Positions 28,350-37,214 are shown, counted from the first letter of the stretch. The stretch: DNA of 64,000 bases from Sphingobacteriaceae bacterium (GCA_947460875.1 CANHGR010000002.1:1-64000), one strand, 5' to 3'. Program-made: numbers and translations. The notes: generated by a model from the letters alone, not told the origin.

Positions 28350-28999
28350 GCTAAGATTAAGATATTTTTAGCCGCTTCTCTACTGATTGTTATTTCCTTG
28401 TTTTCCATCAGTAAAATCACCGATCCATCAAACTCTATAACCTCGATTACAGCAATTTTCTTTCCAAGTACCAGTCCCGACTTTTCTAAATACTGAAGAA
28501 ACTTCGGACTGTGCTCATTAACGCCCGAAATAATTCCGGTGTCTCCAGCTTCCATCTTTGAAATCCTAATTAAGTCTTTGCTTTGAAACTTACCTTCTTT
28601 ATCCGGTATAAGATCCCCATGAGGGTCTGCCTTTGGATTCCCGAGAAAATCAGCCAACCTATCAACGAGCGTGTCTGATTTAATGTGCTCAAGTTGCTCA
28701 GCAATGTCATGTACTTCATCCCATTTAAACTGAAGCTTTTCTACCAGAAAAACTTCCCATAAACGATGTTTGCGTATTATTCCAACTGCAAGACTATAAC
28801 CTTTCGGGGTAAGCGTTACGCCTTGATATTTCACATAATTAATTAGACCTTTTTCAGCCAATTTTTTTATCATATCCGTCACAGACGAAGCTTTTGTGCT
28901 AGTTTGCTCTGCAATACTATTTGTATTTACAGCCTGATTGCCGTCTTTACTTAAATGATAAATCGACTTGATATAATTTTCTTCGGTGAAAGAATTCAT
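28346..28999 (-). CDS. mntR: metal-dependent DtxR/MntR-family repressor
   Basis: A 217-residue metalloregulator. I start at the ATG at 28999 (MNSFTEENYIKSIYHL), the usual family beginning; a start at 29014 would only add five residues. The N-terminal winged helix (SIAEQTSTKASSVTDMIKKLAEKGLI, then VTLTPKGYSLA) is followed by the dimerization and metal-binding domain (HRLWEVFLVEKL, HDIAEQLEHI) and a C-terminal FeoA/SH3-like domain. It is translationally coupled to mntH and preceded by a perfect palindrome that overlaps its promoter, which fits Mn- or Fe-dependent autorepression. Mn is favoured because of the Nramp target. Confidence 0.92.
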   Translation of the reverse strand: MNSFTEENYIKSIYHLSKDGNQAVNTNSIAEQTSTKASSVTDMIKKLAEKGLINYVKYQGVTLTPKGYSLAVGIIRKHRLWEVFLVEKLQFKWDEVHDIAEQLEHIKSDTLVDRLADFLGNPKADPHGDLIPDKEGKFQSKDLIRISKMEAGDTGIISGVNEHSPKFLQYLEKSGLVLGKKIAVIEVIEFDGSVILLMENKEITISREAAKNILILA

Positions 29000-29011
29000 A
29001 AGAAATTTTAA

Positions 29012-29042
29012 CAAATCTAATAGTATTTTTAGATTTATCTAA
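29012..29042 (-). promoter_or_regulatory. putative promoter of mntR-mntH
   Basis: On the minus strand, TAGATTTG (29019-29012) matches TAnnTTTG, and a 19-base spacer upstream of it is TTAG, one base off TTTG. The start would be about nine bases before the mntR ATG. Confidence 0.6.
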
Positions 29043-29045
29043 AAA
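29026..29045. promoter_or_regulatory. palindromic operator, probably the MntR site
   Basis: A perfect inverted repeat of nine bases (TTTTTAGAT and ATCTAAAAA) around a two-base TT centre. It covers the spacer and upstream element of the mntR promoter and lies 27 bases before the mntR start, as expected for a DtxR-family repressor site. The sequence is not proof of binding. Confidence 0.72.
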
Positions 29046-29081
29046 TTAAATATAAAATTTAGGGCATTTTTTAAAATATAA

Positions 29082-29113
29082 TTTGGCTCAATGTTTTAAA
29101 CATATATTTTTGC
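29082..29113 (+). promoter_or_regulatory. Bacteroidota-type promoter of the Lrp gene
   Basis: TTTG at 29082-29085, a 19-base spacer and TATTTTTG at 29105-29112 followed by C, an exact consensus match. The ATG is only three bases after this C, so the transcript is probably leaderless. Confidence 0.8.
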
Positions 29114-29116
29114 GAG

Positions 29117-29587
29117 ATGGCACAAGAGTTAGATAAAATTGATCTGCAAATCCTTAAAATACTCCAAGAAAACGGCCGTATAACAAATTTGCAGTTGTCC
29201 AGTGAAATAGGCTTATCGCCTGCCCCGACCTTAGAGCGGGTAAGAAAACTGGAAAACGCCGGGTACATTAAGAGCTATCATGCGTTGGTAGATGAAGAGT
29301 TATTGGGATTAGGGATTAAAACCTTTATCCAGATTCAACTCGATTTTCATAAAGGAAATACGATTCAGACATTTGCAGATGAGTTGATGAACATCAAGGA
29401 AGTAACTGAATGTCACCATGTTACTGGTGAGTGCGATTTCTTGTTGAAAGTCTATGTGAAAGATATAAAGTCGTACGAACGTTTGATAATGGACAAAATC
29501 AGTAAAATCAGCGTCGTAAAAACTTTCCAGACGATGATGATACTTTCTACGAGCAAAAAAGAGCCGATTATTCCACTGGAATATTAG
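29117..29587 (+). CDS. Lrp/AsnC family transcriptional regulator
   Basis: A 156-residue regulator. The N-terminal helix-turn-helix (LDKIDLQILKILQENGRITNLQLSSEIGLSPAPTLERVRKLENAGYI) is the typical AsnC domain, and the C-terminal half is the RAM ligand-binding domain (VDEELLGLGIKTFIQIQL, CHHVTGECDFLLKVYVKD). The family senses amino acids or related ligands as octamers or dimers. The ligand cannot be read from the sequence. The promoter ends three bases before the ATG, which leaves almost no 5' leader. It converges with ung, and the two stops overlap by four bases. Confidence 0.93.
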   Translation: MAQELDKIDLQILKILQENGRITNLQLSSEIGLSPAPTLERVRKLENAGYIKSYHALVDEELLGLGIKTFIQIQLDFHKGNTIQTFADELMNIKEVTECHHVTGECDFLLKVYVKDIKSYERLIMDKISKISVVKTFQTMMILSTSKKEPIIPLEY

Positions 29588-30261
29588 TCTATCTGCCAGT
29601 CAATTGGCTGTTCACTTCTTTCCGCTAAGATCTTATTTGTCTTTGAAAAGTGACCGCATCCAAAAAAGCCGTTCCGCGCAGAGAATGGTGAAGGATGTGC
29701 AGCTTGCATAATATGATGTTTTGTAGCATCTATTAGTCCTATTTTCGATTGTGCAAATTTTCCCCATAGTAAAAAGATTAAGCCAGTAAATCGATTAGAT
29801 AGTTCAATGATGGCTCGATCTGTAAATTCTTCCCAACCTTTATTCTGATGTGAGCCGGGGGTATGCGCTTGAACCGTCAGTGTTGAGTTTAATAAAAATA
29901 CGCCTTGTTCCGTCCATTTTGTAAGGTCGCCGTGTTCCGGAATTTTAAACCCGTCAATATCGTTCGATAGCTCTTTGTAAATGTTCTTTAAGGAAGGCGG
30001 CAGCCTAACGCCTTTCTCTACGGAAAAAGAAAGTCCGTGAGCCTGATTTTCGTTGTGGTAGGGATCCTGTCCAAGTATAACCACCTTGATTTTATCAAAA
30101 GATGTATGGTTAAATGCATTGAAAATCAAGCGTTCAGGCGGATAAACTACATGCCCTAATTCCTTTTCAGCCTGCAGAAATTTTTGCAAGTCCTGCATGT
30201 AATCCTTTTCGAATTCGTGCTGCAAAACGTCGTTCCAGGTTCCTTCGAGCTTCGCCCACAT
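29584..30261 (-). CDS. ung: uracil-DNA glycosylase
   Basis: A 225-residue family 1 enzyme that removes uracil from DNA and starts base-excision repair. The catalytic motif is GQDPYHNENQAHGLSFSV, with the activating aspartate in GQDPYH. The C-terminal DNA-intercalation loop is HPSPFSARNGFFGCGHF. FLLWGKFAQSK and LLNSTLTVQAHTPGSH match conserved blocks. The length is normal. It stands alone between the Lrp gene and a divergently oriented membrane-TPR gene. Confidence 0.98.
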   Translation of the reverse strand: MWAKLEGTWNDVLQHEFEKDYMQDLQKFLQAEKELGHVVYPPERLIFNAFNHTSFDKIKVVILGQDPYHNENQAHGLSFSVEKGVRLPPSLKNIYKELSNDIDGFKIPEHGDLTKWTEQGVFLLNSTLTVQAHTPGSHQNKGWEEFTDRAIIELSNRFTGLIFLLWGKFAQSKIGLIDATKHHIMQAAHPSPFSARNGFFGCGHFSKTNKILAERSEQPIDWQID

Positions 30262-30351
30262 AATAATTAGAATTGATGTTTGTTAAACGGCTAAATAACC
30301 AGATATTTGCAATCTTCCTAAAGAGATTCCTTGGGAGCTAATTTAGAAACA

Positions 30352-30894
30352 ATGCCGAATTTTATCCGATTAATAATATCTTTTGCCTTATTGGGTGCCG
30401 CCGTTACGCTAATGGTCTTTAGTTTTTGGGGCTGGGGAATCCTCGTTTTTTTACTTGCCATCCTCGTTTTCGTAACATTCTTCTTCAATGAAAATATGCT
30501 TATTGCCCAGTATTTTTTGCGAAAAGAGAATATGGAGAAAGCGAAGCAATGGTTAGACAGAATCACTGATTATGAAAAGCAATTAGTGAGCGCGCAATAT
30601 GGTTATTATCATTTGTTGATCGGACTAATTGAATCGCGTAAAGCCCCGTTACAATCAGAGAAATATTTTAAGCGTGCTTTATCTTTCGGTATGACGATGG
30701 ATCATAATACTGCCTTAGCCAAACTTTCCCTCGCGGGAATTGCGATGGCCAAGCGCAACAAGCGTGAAGCGACGATGTATTTACAGGAAGCGAAAAAGGC
30801 GGATAAAAATAAACTACTTGCCGAGCAGATTAAAATGATGCAGGGGCAGATGAGTCAGATGGACCGGACGGTCATCAAAGGAGGGTATAGATAA
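30352..30894 (+). CDS. membrane protein with TPR-like helices
   Basis: A 180-residue protein of unknown function. I choose the ATG at 30352 (MPNFIRLIISFALLG) over a TTG at 30331. Two N-terminal transmembrane helices (LIISFALLGAAVTLMVF and FLLAILVFVTFFF) are followed by a roughly 110-residue cytoplasmic part with tetratricopeptide-like helices (NMEKAKQWLDRITDYEKQ, PLQSEKYFKRALSFGMTMDHNTALAKLSLAGIAM). The end is Met- and Lys-rich. TPR membrane proteins usually anchor protein complexes. The gene is divergent from ung and ends two bases before a small gene on the other strand. Confidence 0.65.
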   Translation: MPNFIRLIISFALLGAAVTLMVFSFWGWGILVFLLAILVFVTFFFNENMLIAQYFLRKENMEKAKQWLDRITDYEKQLVSAQYGYYHLLIGLIESRKAPLQSEKYFKRALSFGMTMDHNTALAKLSLAGIAMAKRNKREATMYLQEAKKADKNKLLAEQIKMMQGQMSQMDRTVIKGGYR

Positions 30895-30896
30895 AC

Positions 30897-31109
30897 CTAT
30901 TTATCGTCAAGGCTGTCGAATCTTAGAGAAGATTCCCGATCACGAAGTATATAATCACCCTGATGGGATGGTGTTTCTTTGAAACCAAAAAACACTTGCT
31001 CTGCCTCGATTCTCTTTAACAACTGACTGATAAAGGACAGATCAAAATCCTCCTTACTTAATTTCAACAGATATTCACGATCTGTAATTTCGAGACTTGA
31101 GTTTTTCAT
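30897..31109 (-). CDS. small conserved-looking hypothetical protein
   Basis: A 70-residue soluble protein with charged helices (MKNSSLEITDREYLLKLSKEDFDLSFISQLLKRI) and a polar tail ending SLRFDSLDDK. I recognise no family. It begins 25 bases downstream of the lysS terminator and on the same strand, so it could be read by transcripts that pass that terminator. The codon use looks normal, which argues for a real gene, but confidence is moderate because it is short. Confidence 0.5.
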   Translation of the reverse strand: MKNSSLEITDREYLLKLSKEDFDLSFISQLLKRIEAEQVFFGFKETPSHQGDYILRDRESSLRFDSLDDK

Positions 31110-31133
31110 AGCGTACTAATTACTCAAAATTAT

Positions 31134-31168
31134 AAAAGCCCTGCGAAATCGTTGTTCACAGGGCTTTA
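31134..31168 (-). terminator. intrinsic terminator downstream of lysS
   Basis: A nine-base inverted repeat (AAAGCCCTG and CAGGGCTTT) around a 15-base loop. Read on the minus strand it is followed by a T-rich stretch. It lies between the lysS stop and the small downstream gene. Confidence 0.8.
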
Positions 31169-31283
31169 TGCTTTTATTATGTAATTGTTAACTAATTTAT
31201 CCTATCAATAACAATTTTGTATTAAATAGATAAGTTTCTTGCTTTATCAAGCAAATCGATTGAATGGGATATACACGTAATCC

Positions 31284-33005
31284 TTAACTAAACCAATCCA
31301 TCACTGTATCTTTCCCGGGCATTGTAATCTCCAGCTTTAGCTTCTTCCTCATCCCGCCAAGGTCGTTAAATACCTTATTGGGGTTAGCCGATTTCAAGTC
31401 GTCGATGGTATTAAACCCCATTTTATTTAGAACAGGCACCCATTCTGCCGGGACGCCAATAGTCACGAAATCTTCGACAGAACTAATAGTCGCACGTTTT
31501 TCCGGTCGCATTTGAGGGAAGAATAATACTTCCTGAATAGTACTTTGATTGGTCATCAACATCACTAAACGATCAATGCCGATACCTAAGCCTGATGTTG
31601 GTGGCATTCCATATTCCAAAGCACGCAGAAAATCCTCATCCATCGCCATGGCTTCTTCATCTCCTCTTCCGGCCAACAATAGCTGGTCTTCAAGTCGCTC
31701 TCGCTGGTCGATCGGATCATTCAACTCGGTATACGCATTGGCGATTTCCTTGCTGTTGACAAACAGTTCAAACCGCTCTACAAGTCCTGGCTTTGAACGA
31801 TGTTTTTTAGCAAGCGGAGTCATTTCTATTGGATAATCCGTAATGAAGGTAGGCTGTATCAAATGTTCTTCAACTTTCTCACTGAAAATCTCATCGATTA
31901 GCTTGCCTTTGCCCATTGAAGGATCGATTTCGATACGTAGTGTCGTGCAAACATCGCGCAAAGCGGCTTCATCCATTTCTGAAACGTCAATGCCCGTGTA
32001 TTTCTGAATCGATTCATACATCGTCAGCTTTTCATATGGCCCAGAAAAATCAATAACATGTTCGCCAACAGTTATTTGTGTAGCATTATTGGTCGCTAGC
32101 GCGATCTTTTCCAGACATTCTTCCACCATACCCATCATCCAGATATAATCTTTGTACGCGATATAGATCTCCATCGACGTAAACTCGGGGTTGTGAGTTC
32201 TGTCCATCCCTTCGTTGCGGAACATCTTGCCAAACTCATACACGCCGTCAAAACCGGCCACGATCAAACGTTTTAGATACAGCTCATTCGCAATCCGCAG
32301 GAAAAGCGGTATATCCAAGGCATTATGATGCGTTTTAAACGGACGAGCGGCTGCACCTCCATGAACAGGCTGTAAAACAGGTGTTTCAACTTCCATCCAT
32401 CCCTGATCGTCAAAGTAGCTTCGCATGGTGTTAATTACCTTTGAGCGGTTCATGAAAATCTGCTTAAACTCAGGGTTTACCGTTAGATCTACATAACGCT
32501 GACGGTAACGCATTTCTGGGTCCGTAAATCCATCGTGTATATTTCCTTCTTCATCACGTTTCACAACTGGAAGAGGTTTAAGTGATTTTGATAAAAGCTT
32601 TAGATCAGTAACATGGATCGATATTTCGCCGGTTTGGGTAATAAAAACAAATCCTTTTACACCAACAAAATCACCGATATCCATTAATTTTTTGAATACG
32701 GTATTATAGAGCGCTTTGTCATCGCCGGGGCAAATATCATCGCGTTTAATATAGATTTGGATTCGATCCGTTGAATCTTGCAGCTCTGCAAATGACACGC
32801 TGCCCATAATTCTGCGCGTCATAATTCTGCCAGCGATACTTACAGTTTGATAAGCGGTTTTATCTAGCTCGTAGTTCTTAAGAATGTCTTTGGCCGTGAC
32901 GTTGATCTCATATTCTTCAGGAGGGTAAGGGTCGATACCTAATTTACGCAGTTCCAATAATGCTTCGCGCCTAAAAATTTCCTGTTCGGATAATCCAATA
33001 CTCAT
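31284..33005 (-). CDS. lysS: lysyl-tRNA synthetase, class II
   Basis: A 573-residue class II synthetase that charges tRNA-Lys. The N-terminal OB-fold anticodon domain (VSIAGRIMTRRIMGSVSFAELQDSTD) precedes the catalytic core with motif 2 (FRNEGMDRTHNPEFTSMEIY) and motif 3 (GLGIGIDRLVMLM). After motif 3 the protein continues for about 70 residues (VEDFVTIGVPAEWVPVLNKMGFNTIDDLK to MDWFS), beyond the usual end of about 500 residues. This looks like a helix-hairpin-helix-type tail seen in Bacteroidota LysRS. A -7 type promoter element lies 17 bases before the ATG. Confidence 0.97.
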   Translation of the reverse strand: MSIGLSEQEIFRREALLELRKLGIDPYPPEEYEINVTAKDILKNYELDKTAYQTVSIAGRIMTRRIMGSVSFAELQDSTDRIQIYIKRDDICPGDDKALYNTVFKKLMDIGDFVGVKGFVFITQTGEISIHVTDLKLLSKSLKPLPVVKRDEEGNIHDGFTDPEMRYRQRYVDLTVNPEFKQIFMNRSKVINTMRSYFDDQGWMEVETPVLQPVHGGAAARPFKTHHNALDIPLFLRIANELYLKRLIVAGFDGVYEFGKMFRNEGMDRTHNPEFTSMEIYIAYKDYIWMMGMVEECLEKIALATNNATQITVGEHVIDFSGPYEKLTMYESIQKYTGIDVSEMDEAALRDVCTTLRIEIDPSMGKGKLIDEIFSEKVEEHLIQPTFITDYPIEMTPLAKKHRSKPGLVERFELFVNSKEIANAYTELNDPIDQRERLEDQLLLAGRGDEEAMAMDEDFLRALEYGMPPTSGLGIGIDRLVMLMTNQSTIQEVLFFPQMRPEKRATISSVEDFVTIGVPAEWVPVLNKMGFNTIDDLKSANPNKVFNDLGGMRKKLKLEITMPGKDTVMDWFS

Positions 33006-33021
33006 GTATGATATAATTTCT

Positions 33022-33030
33022 GCAAAAATA
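33022..33030 (-). promoter_or_regulatory. -7 element of the lysS promoter
   Basis: The minus strand reads TATTTTTGC, matching TAnnTTTG, with its end 17 bases upstream of the lysS ATG. No clear TTTG is found at the -33 position. Confidence 0.55.
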
Positions 33031-33111
33031 GTTTTTTCGATTTGAGAACTGAAGTTTAAAATAAATAGAAATCGATATTACGAGAGTGCCTTAGGGCAAC
33101 AAATCAATCAA

Positions 33112-35019
33112 TTACTCAGCTAAAGGTTGATTATTGTACATACGATCAATTTGAGAAGCAAATTTTTTCTCTATTACTTTTCTCTTCGCTTTAAGAGTAG
33201 GAGTAATCTCCCCATCATCAATGGTGAAGGGATTACGTTTGACTAAAAAGTGTTTAATCCGCTCAAACTTTGCAAGCTCTTTAGATAGTGTTTTTACATC
33301 ATGATCGATCCACTCTACAATTTCTTGATCTTCTATAAACAAGTCTGATTGTTGGAAAAACTCATTAGTTTTTCCGAAGGTTTCTTGCAAAGTTTCTCTT
33401 GAGGGAATAACGATCGCTGTGATATACTCTCGTTTATCTCCAACTAGAAAAATCTGTTCAATTTTCGGACTTTTTAGATAAGTATTTTCCACAGGAGTGG
33501 GATACACATTCTTTCCATAAGCATTGACGAGCATGTTTTTTAGCCGGTCTGTGATTTGTAAATTGCCTTTGTAAAATCGTCCAATATCACCCGTATGGAA
33601 CCAGCCGGCAGAGTCAAGCACTTCGGATGTTTCAAAAGGTTTGTTCCAGTAGCCCTTCATTACACAATGTCCACGCACCACGATCTCACCCTCTGCGCAG
33701 TCGAACGCTTCATCAAAGCTGTCATGGGTTTGTACTGCAATAAATTCTTTACTTTCAATATCCTGAATACCCACTTCAATTTGAGGAACAATTCTTCCGA
33801 CTGTGCCGTAAACCTGCCTGTGATATTCAGTTACAGACATTACCGGCGATGTTTCAGTTAATCCAAATCCTTCTAAAACTTTAATACCAAGATTGCCGAA
33901 AAACTCTCCTACGTTTTTAGGAAGAGCGGCGCCACCTGAGATCATAAATTTTAATCTGCCGCCGGTCTTTTCTTTTATCTTGCTGAAAACCAACTTTTCA
34001 GCTATTTTTTGTTTAGTGTTTAAAATAAATCCCTGATCAGTTCCGGCCTCTTTTAGCTGTCGAATTCTTTTTCCTGTTTCAAGCGCCCATAAAAAAATTC
34101 TCGCCTTTGTGCCGCCGGCAGACGTTCCACTTTTCATCGCCTTGTCATGGATACGTTCCAAAAGGCGCGGCACACAACTCATCACTGTTGGCTTTATTTC
34201 AGTCATGTTTTTCGCAAGCAATTCAAGGCTTTCTGCGAACGCAATTTTGCATCCCTTGGCGCAGCTTACATGGTAGGTTGCTGTTCGTTCAAAGACATGG
34301 GATAAGGGCAGAAAAGAGAGAAATGTTTCTTTCTCATTGATTACCGGTATTTGGTAGAGACAAACCCGCACATTTTCCACAAAATTAGAATGTGTCAGCA
34401 TCACACCTTTTGGAACTCCGGTTGTTCCCGAAGTATAAATAAGTGATGAAAGATCGTTAGGCAGTACGTCCTTTCGCATCGCATTAAGCTTAGCAGCATA
34501 CTTATTGACTACTGATTCACCTTCTAAGATCAATTTTTTAAAACCGATCACACCGGCGTTTATCGAAACATTCTCGCAATACTTTTCATAATCATCAAAC
34601 ACGGGGATGATTCGTTCAAGTGTGGGGACCTTATTGGCTAGTTTTAAAATCTTTTTAAAGAGGAACTGATTACCGACTAAAATTGCGCGTGCACCTGAGT
34701 CGTTTAAAATATATTCAACTTCACTCTCAACCAACGTTGGGAAGATTGAAACGTTTACGGCACCGATTTGCTGTAAGCCTTGATCATAATAGATATATTC
34801 CGGAGAATTTTCAATTAGTAGCGCCAGGCGGTCGCCTTTTTTTATGCCCATTTCAACAAAATAGCTAGATATAGCATCTGCGTTTGAAAGTGTCTGCTTA
34901 TAGCTAATTTCCTCCCAAGCTAGATCAGTCTTACGTAGTAAAAAGGTTGTGTTTTCGTCGTGAATGTTCTTCACTACATTGCGCAACAAATCCGGAATCG
35001 TTCTACAATCTTGTGTCAA
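33112..35019 (-). CDS. AMP-forming long-chain acyl-CoA ligase
   Basis: A 635-residue adenylate-forming enzyme that activates a fatty acid to acyl-CoA through an acyl-AMP. The AMP-binding signature LIYTSGTTGVPKGVMLTHSN is intact, followed by LPLSHVFERT, GGAALP and LEGFGLTETSPV. The catalytic hinge segment GWFHTGDIG and a later DRLKNMLVNAYGKNVYPTPVE, in place of the shorter GRSKDVI block, place it with long-chain ligases of the FadD15/LACS type. It is read away from the isc operon and is preceded by the operon's terminator. Confidence 0.92.
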   Translation of the reverse strand: MTQDCRTIPDLLRNVVKNIHDENTTFLLRKTDLAWEEISYKQTLSNADAISSYFVEMGIKKGDRLALLIENSPEYIYYDQGLQQIGAVNVSIFPTLVESEVEYILNDSGARAILVGNQFLFKKILKLANKVPTLERIIPVFDDYEKYCENVSINAGVIGFKKLILEGESVVNKYAAKLNAMRKDVLPNDLSSLIYTSGTTGVPKGVMLTHSNFVENVRVCLYQIPVINEKETFLSFLPLSHVFERTATYHVSCAKGCKIAFAESLELLAKNMTEIKPTVMSCVPRLLERIHDKAMKSGTSAGGTKARIFLWALETGKRIRQLKEAGTDQGFILNTKQKIAEKLVFSKIKEKTGGRLKFMISGGAALPKNVGEFFGNLGIKVLEGFGLTETSPVMSVTEYHRQVYGTVGRIVPQIEVGIQDIESKEFIAVQTHDSFDEAFDCAEGEIVVRGHCVMKGYWNKPFETSEVLDSAGWFHTGDIGRFYKGNLQITDRLKNMLVNAYGKNVYPTPVENTYLKSPKIEQIFLVGDKREYITAIVIPSRETLQETFGKTNEFFQQSDLFIEDQEIVEWIDHDVKTLSKELAKFERIKHFLVKRNPFTIDDGEITPTLKAKRKVIEKKFASQIDRMYNNQPLAE

Positions 35020-35064
35020 CTTGCCGTTAATAATTGGTTAACACAAGTATACAGAATTTAACAT

Positions 35065-35102
35065 AAAAGAAAAGGGACTTTCTAAAAAGCCCCTTTTCTT
35101 TT
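35065..35102 (-). terminator. intrinsic terminator of the isc operon
   Basis: A 12-base inverted repeat (AAAAGAAAAGGG at 35065-35076 and CCCTTTTCTTTT at 35091-35102) with a 14-base loop. On the minus strand it follows iscA and ends in a T-rich arm. Confidence 0.85.
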
Positions 35103-35123
35103 AAAATTGAAATCAAATATTAT

Positions 35124-35450
35124 CTAAACTGAAAAACTTTCTCCGCAGCCGCAAGTTCGCGACGCGTTTGGGTTATGGAAATTAAAACCTTTGCCGTTTA
35201 GGCCATCACTAAAATCTAATTCGGTGCCGGCTAGATATAAAAAAGACTTCATGTCTAAAGCTAAACGGACACCTTGATCTTCAAAGAATTGGTCGCCCGG
35301 CTTTTCTTCATTGTCAAAATCAAGTTTATAAGACAAGCCAGAACAACCCCCTCCTTGTACTGAAACACGCAGAAAATAACTAGTGTCAAGTCCTGAAGTA
35401 CTTTTTAAGTCCTCAATTTTAAGTTTTGCCTTATCTGTTACTGTAACCAT
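35124..35450 (-). CDS. iscA: iron-sulfur cluster assembly scaffold, IscA/HesB type
   Basis: A 108-residue A-type carrier that delivers Fe-S clusters to apoproteins. The three cluster-binding cysteines are visible: one in GGGCSGLSYKL and two in the C-terminal TCGCGESF. The helix ending in FLYLAGTELDFSDGL lies between them. The length is normal. It is the last gene of the iscS-iscU-iscA run, 38 bases after iscU, and is followed by a terminator. Confidence 0.93.
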   Translation of the reverse strand: MVTVTDKAKLKIEDLKSTSGLDTSYFLRVSVQGGGCSGLSYKLDFDNEEKPGDQFFEDQGVRLALDMKSFLYLAGTELDFSDGLNGKGFNFHNPNASRTCGCGESFSV

Positions 35451-35488
35451 TTTACGATTTACGTTTTAGCTTTAGGCTCTCACCATTT

Positions 35489-35902
35489 CTAATGGTGCGT
35501 CTTTTCAGACACAATTGCCTCAAGACCATTTTTTACTCGGTAATCATTGATAGCTGCCTTTATTGCATCTTCAGCCAAAACTGAACAGTGGATCTTAACA
35601 GGCGGCAAGGCCAGTTCTTCGACGATGTCCATGTTATCGATGGTCATCGCATCATCAATATTTTTTCCTTTCAGCCATTCTGTTGCAAGTGAAGAAGAGG
35701 CAATTGCAGAACCGCAGCCAAAAGTTTTAAATTTAGCGTCGGTAATGACGTTGTTTTCGTCAACTTCGATTTGCAGCCGCATGACGTCTCCACATTCTGG
35801 AGCGCCTACCAAACCTGTGCCAACATTGTTTTTGCTTTTATCAAGCGTTCCAACGTTACGGGGATGGGTATAATGGTCAATTACTTTATCTGAATAAGCC
35901 AT
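35489..35902 (-). CDS. iscU: Fe-S cluster scaffold protein IscU
   Basis: A 137-residue scaffold on which [2Fe-2S] clusters are first built. The three cysteines are in APECGDVMRLQ, FGCGSAIASSS and KIHCSVLAEDAI; the aspartate in CGD is present. An acidic helix region follows. It is 62 bases downstream of iscS and 38 bases upstream of iscA. The usual LPPVK chaperone-binding motif is present (LALPPVKIHC), so it should be recognised by an HscA-type chaperone if one is encoded elsewhere. Confidence 0.96.
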   Translation of the reverse strand: MAYSDKVIDHYTHPRNVGTLDKSKNNVGTGLVGAPECGDVMRLQIEVDENNVITDAKFKTFGCGSAIASSSLATEWLKGKNIDDAMTIDNMDIVEELALPPVKIHCSVLAEDAIKAAINDYRVKNGLEAIVSEKTHH

Positions 35903-35964
35903 AACTGTATGTTTTTATATATTATTTCTATTTAATTTTTTCTCGCAATACGCAATACGATCTC

Positions 35965-37176
35965 CTAGTGTTCCGCCCACTCAATCGAATCCAAATCGAT
36001 TCCTTCTTTGAACATTTCCCATAGAGGCGAAAGATCCCGAAGGTGATTAACGGCAGTTTTTGTTTGTTGTATTGCAAAATCTACTTCTTCTTCAGTGGTG
36101 AACCGTCCAAGACCGAAACGAATCGATGAATGCGCAAGATCGTCAGACAATCCTAATCCTTTAAGTACATATGAAGGTTCTAAAGAGGCGGAAGTACAAG
36201 CAGAACCCGACGATACTGCCAAATCCTTCATCGCCATCATTAATCCTTCTCCCTCTACGTATTTGAAAGAAATATTTGCCACATGAGGTAAGCGATGTTC
36301 GCGGTTACCATTCACATAGCTTTCTTCAAGTACGGTTAGCCCGCTTTCTAGTTTATCGCGTAAAACGGATAATCTTTTTGCGTCATCTGCCATTTCTAAT
36401 CGGCTAAGTTCGCAAGCTTTTCCAAAACCAACAATACCCGGAACGTTCATCGTGCCTGAGCGCATTCCGCGTTCGTGTCCGCCGCCATCCATTTGGGCTG
36501 TTACCTTTACTCTTGGATTCTTTCTACGTACATATAAAGCGCCAACGCCTTTAGGGCCGTACATTTTATGAGCAGTGAAGGCCATGATATCTATTCCATC
36601 TGCAATGACATCAACCGGAATCTTGCCAACGGCTTGAACGCCATCTGTAAAGAAGAGCGCCCCATGTTTATGAGCAATATCTGAAATCTGCTTAATAGGC
36701 TGAATAATACCAATTTCATTATTTCCATACATGATACTAACCAAAATAGTTCTTTCGGTCATCGACTGTTCTAAAAGATCGAGATCAATTAAACCATCTG
36801 AATTCACGGGAAGGTAGGTAACTTCTGCACCAAGTTTTTCTAAGTGCTTACAAGTATCGAGAACCGCTTTATGCTCCGTAATACAAGTAATGATATGATT
36901 GCCTTTGTCTTTATACATCTCAAAGACACCCTTGATAGCAAGGTTGTCAGATTCAGTAGCGCCTGAAGTAAAAATAATTTCTTTTTCGTTTGCGCCAATT
37001 AGCTTGGCAACCGCTTCACGAGCATAATCGATTGCTTCTTCAGCTACCCATCCAAATGCATGATTACGACTTGCGGCATTGCCAAACTTCTGTGTAAAGT
37101 AAGGAATCATTGCATCCAAGACCCGAGGATCCATTGGAGTCGTGGCATTATTATCTAAATATACAGGGATATCCAT
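35965..37176 (-). CDS. iscS: cysteine desulfurase
   Basis: A 403-residue PLP enzyme that takes sulfur from cysteine for Fe-S clusters, thiolated tRNA and cofactors. The PLP lysine is in [17 protein letters not shown], and the catalytic cysteine is in the mobile loop [24 protein letters not shown] and [11 protein letters not shown] are typical of IscS (group I). It heads the iscS-iscU-iscA operon. There is no iscR in the window, so control is probably by another regulator or constitutive. Confidence 0.97.
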   Translation of the reverse strand: MDIPVYLDNNATTPMDPRVLDAMIPYFTQKFGNAASRNHAFGWVAEEAIDYAREAVAKLIGANEKEIIFTSGATESDNLAIKGVFEMYKDKGNHIITCITEHKAVLDTCKHLEKLGAEVTYLPVNSDGLIDLDLLEQSMTERTILVSIMYGNNEIGIIQPIKQISDIAHKHGALFFTDGVQAVGKIPVDVIADGIDIMAFTAHKMYGPKGVGALYVRRKNPRVKVTAQMDGGGHERGMRSGTMNVPGIVGFGKACELSRLEMADDAKRLSVLRDKLESGLTVLEESYVNGNREHRLPHVANISFKYVEGEGLMMAMKDLAVSSGSACTSASLEPSYVLKGLGLSDDLAHSSIRFGLGRFTTEEEVDFAIQQTKTAVNHLRDLSPLWEMFKEGIDLDSIEWAEH

Positions 37177-37206
37177 AGTAGTTTCTCAGACGTTTATTTT
37201 AATGCA

Positions 37207-37214
37207 CAAAGATA
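37207..37214 (-). promoter_or_regulatory. -7 element of the isc operon promoter
   Basis: The minus strand reads TATCTTTG, matching TAnnTTTG, about 31 bases before the iscS ATG. No clear TTTG lies 19 bases further upstream. Confidence 0.55.

Noticed and set aside
35945-35961. GCAATACGCAATACG repeat near iscU, with a similar CAATACGCAATGCG at about 56432.
   Set aside because: Short, only two sites and imperfect; probably chance.
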